Shown: positions 6,604 through 9,361 of the stretch, piece by piece | Numbering within the stretch: position 1 is the stretch's first letter | Layout: each line of letters starts with the position of its first letter | Position numbers and translations under genes: made by a program | From: Cocleimonas sp. | GTDB taxonomy: Bacteria; Pseudomonadota; Gammaproteobacteria; Thiotrichales; Thiotrichaceae | DNA: 9,361 nt | Assembly (NCBI GenBank): GCA_023145485.1 | Contig: JAGLDT010000033.1 | Location: forward strand, 1 to 9,361 | Direction: 5' to 3' | Notes under the pieces: generated by a model | Database searches by the model: none | Seen by the model: the letters and a program-made list of their open reading frames with translations, nothing else | What the model was told of the DNA's origin: nothing

Positions 6604-7209
6604 ATGAGTAAGCTGACAGAAGAACAACGTCATAATGACCGTATGAAACGCACTAAAGAAATTGTTGATCAACGCATTGCTGAGGCGCAACAGCAACAGG
6701 GTGTTTTTATTTTACTAACAGGTAATGGCAAGGGTAAAAGTTCCTCCGCTTTTGGGATGGTTGCACGTGCTTTGGGGCATGGGCAACAAGTAGGGATTAT
6801 TCAATTTATAAAAGGTCGTATGGAGACAGGGGAGCAAAGTTTTTTTACTTCACAGCAACAAGTTGATTTTCATGTGATGGGGGATGGTTTTACATGGGAA
6901 ACTCAAAATCGGGATCAGGATAAAGCATCAGCACAGAGTGCTTGGGAAATTGCTAAGAAGATGTTGCAAGATGAGAGTTATCATCTGATTATTTTTGATG
7001 AAATGACCTATCTATTTAAATACGATTATTTAGAATTAGATGCAGTGCTTAATGCCATTAAGCAACGCCCTAAGATGCAAAATATTGTGATAACGGGACG
7101 AGGGGCGAAGAAGGCATTAAAAGAGGCAGCTGATACCGTCAGTGTGATTATGGATGAAAAGCACGCCTTTAAGGCGGGTATCAAAGCACAAAAAGGCATT
7201 GAATGGTGA
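6604..7209 (+). CDS. cobO: Corrinoid adenosyltransferase (cob(I)yrinic acid a,c-diamide adenosyltransferase)
   Basis: Cytoplasmic enzyme (also called BtuR or CobA) that transfers adenosyl from ATP to the reduced cobalt of corrinoids, in de novo synthesis and salvage. At 201 residues it is close to the enterobacterial length and matches from end to end. Landmarks are the N-terminal helix with EIVDQRIAEAQ, the P-loop GNGKGKSS (40-47), VGIIQFIKG, GFTWETQNR, IIFDEMTYLFKYDYL, VITGRGAKKAL, and the C-terminal KAGIKAQKGIEW. The P-loop has Ser where enterobacteria have Thr. The gene follows the lipoprotein gene by 12 bases and overlaps cobB by seven, an arrangement that suggests coordinated production of two consecutive-acting cobalamin enzymes. 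No strong ribosome-binding site precedes the ATG, so it may depend on translation from the gene before it. Confidence 0.95.
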   Translation: MSKLTEEQRHNDRMKRTKEIVDQRIAEAQQQQGVFILLTGNGKGKSSSAFGMVARALGHGQQVGIIQFIKGRMETGEQSFFTSQQQVDFHVMGDGFTWETQNRDQDKASAQSAWEIAKKMLQDESYHLIIFDEMTYLFKYDYLELDAVLNAIKQRPKMQNIVITGRGAKKALKEAADTVSVIMDEKHAFKAGIKAQKGIEW

Positions 7210-8501
7210 GTAAAATAGCTTCCTGTCCCGCTGTTTTCATCTCTGCGCCTGCATCAGGGCAGGGCAAAACAACCATTACAGCAGGGTTAGCACGGTATCA
7301 TCATCAGCAAGGTCGTCGGGTGCGTGTTTTTAAAACAGGTCCTGATTATTTAGACCCGCTAATCTTACAAAGTGCTTCTTATCACCCTGTTGAGCAAATT
7401 GATCTATGGATGATGGGGGAAAATTATTGCCGTAAAGTGCTTTACCAAGCAGCGTGTGAAGCAGATTTAATACTGATTGAAGGGGCAATGGGATTATTTG
7501 ATGGTGATCCTAGTAGCGCTGATTTAGCTGAATGTTTTGGCATCCCTATTATTGCAGTGATTAATGCAAAAGCAATGGCGCAAACCTTTGGTGCGATTAC
7601 GCTGGGGTTAACCTCATTTCGTCAACGTTTAAATTTTATAGGTGTTATTGCAAATGGTGTGGCAAGCCAGCGTCATCAAAATCTAATTGAGCAAAGTATT
7701 CCTGAAAATATAACATTGTTGGGCTGTTTTCCTCGAAAAGAAACAATGGAGTTACCTCATCGTCATTTAGGATTAATTAACCCTAATGAAATAGAGGATT
7801 TTGAACAGCGACTTGAACGGTTAGCAAAAGAAATTTCATTAACCAATATAGGGTTATTTCCTAGGCCTGTAGAATTTTCAAACTCAATAAAGGAGCCTCT
7901 TGAGGCTAAACTATCGTCGTGTAAAATTGCGGTTGCTAAAGATGAGGCATTTAGCTTTATTTATGCTGAAAATATACGTTTGCTAGAGATTTTGGGGGCA
8001 TCTATTGTCTACTTCTCTCCCTTGCATGACAAAACACTTCCAGAGGCTGACGTTTTATGGTTTCCTGGTGGGTATCCTGAGCTACATAAAGAAAAGCTAC
8101 AAAATAATAGCATCCTGCATCAAGCAATTTTCAAGCACTATCAAGCGGATAAAAAAATATTGGCGGAATGTGGGGGGATGCTTTATCTACAAAAAACACT
8201 AACAGGTATTGAGGGTGATACCGTCAATATGGTCGGTTTGATTCCAGGTGATGGTCATATGCGCCGTCGGAGTGGTTGTCAGGGAATGCAGACTGCTTTG
8301 CTACCAGAAGGCAATATTCGAGCCCATGCACACCATCATTCTCGCAGTGAAAATACAATGGAACCAATTACCTATGCTAAACGTGCTACTCACACAGCGC
8401 TTGGGGAAGCCATTTACCGTAGCAAAGGCTTAACGGCTTCTTATTTGCATCTGTTTTTTCCCTCTAATATTAATGCAACTATTCAATTATTTTCTTCTTA
8501 A
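7203..8501 (+). CDS. cobB: Cobyrinate a,c-diamide synthase (CobB/CbiA)
   Basis: Glutamine- and ATP-dependent enzyme that amidates the a and c carboxylates of (hydrogeno)cobyrinate. It has 432 residues, normal for the family. The N-terminal synthetase domain shows the P-loop PASGQGKTT (16-24), GPDYLDP (46-52; matching the Asp-Tyr-Leu region that affects amidation order in Salmonella CbiA) and IEGAMGLFDG (92-101). The C-terminal glutamine amidotransferase domain shows WFPGGYPELH, the nucleophile Cys323 in AECGGM, HAHHHSR (375-381) and SYLHLFF with His416. AAAAGG (7191-7196) sits six bases before the ATG. The junction reads ATGGTGA, so the GTG at 7206 is an alternative start giving a 4-base overlap with cobO. 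Whether it works on the cobalt-bearing or cobalt-free substrate cannot be decided here. Not to be confused with the CobB sirtuin. Confidence 0.95.
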   Translation: MVSKIASCPAVFISAPASGQGKTTITAGLARYHHQQGRRVRVFKTGPDYLDPLILQSASYHPVEQIDLWMMGENYCRKVLYQAACEADLILIEGAMGLFDGDPSSADLAECFGIPIIAVINAKAMAQTFGAITLGLTSFRQRLNFIGVIANGVASQRHQNLIEQSIPENITLLGCFPRKETMELPHRHLGLINPNEIEDFEQRLERLAKEISLTNIGLFPRPVEFSNSIKEPLEAKLSSCKIAVAKDEAFSFIYAENIRLLEILGASIVYFSPLHDKTLPEADVLWFPGGYPELHKEKLQNNSILHQAIFKHYQADKKILAECGGMLYLQKTLTGIEGDTVNMVGLIPGDGHMRRRSGCQGMQTALLPEGNIRAHAHHHSRSENTMEPITYAKRATHTALGEAIYRSKGLTASYLHLFFPSNINATIQLFSS

Positions 8502-8512
8502 TATACCTCTCA

Positions 8513-8546
8513 TCAGAAAATTAAGATCTGAACTTTTTTCAGATTT
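8513..8546 (+). terminator. Possible terminator after cobB
   Basis: Twelve bases after the cobB stop two overlapping hairpins are possible. TCAGA (8513-8517) pairs with TCTGA (8527-8531) and is followed by ACTTTTTT, the layout of a weak intrinsic terminator. Alternatively AGATCTGAA (8524-8532) pairs with TTCAGATTT (8538-8546) through nine pairs, one of them G-T, around a 5-base loop. The second has the longer stem but lacks a proper T-run after it. The position at an operon end supports a terminator role. Confidence 0.4.
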
Positions 8547-8680
8547 ATTCATCAACTCTTGTAATAGCCTCATCATTTGTTCTTTTAACCAGCATTTAGT
8601 TTATTCTATGGTAGAATTTATGAGCAATTTCAAATATAAATACCCCTCTTTTAACAATCCATGTTAGCTTGTTAATAAAT

Positions 8681-8710
8681 TTGACGAAGACTATTAGTAT
8701 TTTTTATGAT
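8681..8710 (+). promoter_or_regulatory. Sigma70-like promoter for the gene at 8757
   Basis: TTGACG (8681-8686) and TATGAT (8705-8710) each differ from the consensus hexamers at one base and are 18 bases apart. Transcription would begin near 8717, giving a leader of about 40 bases before the ATG at 8757. The region is AT-rich, which raises the chance of accidental -10 matches, but the -35 match is good and the location fits. Confidence 0.5.
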
Positions 8711-8717
8711 ACTAATA
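8692..8717. promoter_or_regulatory. Perfect dyad overlapping the promoter (candidate operator)
   Basis: TATTAGTAT (8692-8700) and ATACTAATA (8709-8717) are exact reverse complements separated by eight bases. The dyad covers the spacer and -10 region of the promoter and ends at the predicted transcription start. This is the usual place for a repressor site bound by a dimeric regulator. No T-run follows on either strand, so a terminator is unlikely. The regulator is unknown. Confidence 0.5.
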
Positions 8718-8756
8718 CAGGAAATACTTACCGCTTAACTGACAAGATTTGAAATC

Positions 8757-9361
8757 ATGATTTTTTATAAAAGGTATAAGACAAACTATCTTCATTTCAG
8801 TCGCAAGAATTATAAGTTATTAGAGTCAAAGAAGAATAGATACGCCACCCTTGATGATGATGTCTTATTTACTGATATTTCACGCTTAACGGCATGCAAT
8901 CTGCCGCGTGATATTTTGATGACATGCGAAGGAACTAGTCACTTACAATATAAACACCTTGATTATATTCACCTATTGCGTAGTGGTGACCAATTAAGTG
9001 TTATTGTTGATGTTAATTATTCCCTTCAAGAATGGAGGGAAAATATAAATTTGTTATCATTTGTGGAGTCATTACGTAAAAAAGTAAAAGACCTTTACAC
9101 AATTTCCTCAAAACAACGGAATATTTTTGATGAAGGGCTGGTTAACGTTCGTTTTGAATTAAAAGCAGATTGTGGAACCAGTATTGAAAGTATGGTGAAT
9201 TTACTCGATACACTGTTACATCAAGAACACCAAAACCTACTATCATATAAAACAATCCATTACAAAATATCACTCGCAAGACGCCATCAACAAGCAGGAA
9301 AATCATTACTGCACTATCTCTATCGGGTGATGGAATACAAAAACCTAAGTGATGACTTGAC
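8757..9361 (+). CDS. Unrecognised protein, 3' end beyond the window
   Basis: An open frame runs from ATG 8757 to the right edge: 201 full codons without a stop. An in-frame TAA at 8736-8738 lies upstream, so the ATG is the first good start, though its ribosome-binding site is weak. The protein begins MIFYKRYKTNYLHFSRKNYK, is basic and rich in Tyr, Leu, His and Lys, and has no signal peptide or membrane segment in the visible part. Readable stretches include LLRSGDQLSVIVDVNYSL (about residues 74-91), a charged probable helix around LSFVESLRKKVKDLY, and a helical C-terminal end with RRHQQAGKSLLHYLYRVMEY. I recognise no family. It has its own promoter with an overlapping dyad, so it is probably a separate transcription unit from the cobalamin genes. 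Codon use is similar to its AT-rich neighbours. Confidence 0.75.
   Translation, partial: MIFYKRYKTNYLHFSRKNYKLLESKKNRYATLDDDVLFTDISRLTACNLPRDILMTCEGTSHLQYKHLDYIHLLRSGDQLSVIVDVNYSLQEWRENINLLSFVESLRKKVKDLYTISSKQRNIFDEGLVNVRFELKADCGTSIESMVNLLDTLLHQEHQNLLSYKTIHYKISLARRHQQAGKSLLHYLYRVMEYKNLSDDL

Noticed and set aside
8487..8576. Minus-strand 29-codon frame (begins MMRLLQELMNK) overlapping the cobB end
   Set aside because: The peptide looks helical and the reading continues upstream past one stop, so it could be a gene remnant, but it has no strong ribosome-binding site or recognisable family.
8473..8667. Plus-strand 64-codon frame overlapping the end of cobB
   Set aside because: It starts inside cobB in another frame, has no ribosome-binding site, runs through the terminator-like hairpin, and its composition is that of random AT-rich sequence.

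Overview
The window is an AT-rich stretch of bacterial chromosome (roughly 35-40% G+C by eye). The proteins look gammaproteobacterial: the corrinoid adenosyltransferase aligns along its whole length with the enterobacterial BtuR/CobA type, and IlvA is the long biosynthetic form with a doubled C-terminal ACT-like domain. The repeat-rich left edge and base composition would suit a Thiotrichales- or Methylococcales-like organism, but that is a guess; nothing here fixes the genus.

Layout from left to right: (1) 1-275 has no convincing gene. It holds two 50-base direct repeats exactly 100 bases apart, with a perfect 16-base-arm palindrome between them. (2) 276-3120 is a tightly coupled plus-strand operon (two 4-base ATGA overlaps): an ABC ATPase, an ABC-2 permease and a membrane-anchored GldG-like protein. 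(3) 3208-5692 runs on the minus strand: ilvA (threonine ammonia-lyase) followed after 52 bases by an aspartoacylase-family zinc hydrolase. (4) 5693-6045 is a 353-base divergent intergenic region with a possible leader peptide plus hairpin before ilvA and an imperfect dyad. (5) 6046-8501 is a plus-strand cluster: an unrecognised lipoprotein, cobO and cobB/cbiA. (6) 8502-8756 carries a terminator-like hairpin and then a sigma70-like promoter overlapped by a perfect 9-base-arm dyad. (7) From 8757 an unrecognised gene runs off the right edge.

CobB amidates the a and c side chains of the corrin ring and CobO adenosylates the corrinoid, so these two overlapping genes are one functional block of adenosylcobalamin synthesis. 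No B12-box-like element was seen upstream of the block. IlvA makes 2-oxobutanoate from threonine, the first committed step to isoleucine; the aspartoacylase behind it could release aspartate from an N-acyl form, but that link is inferred only from position.

Most of the window is ordinary metabolism and transport. I see no defence system, CRISPR array, complete insertion sequence, tRNA or rRNA. The points most worth a second look are the repeat-palindrome-repeat unit at the left edge, the dyad over the promoter at 8681-8717 with its unknown downstream gene, the possible ilvA attenuator, and the orphan lipoprotein ahead of the cobalamin genes.
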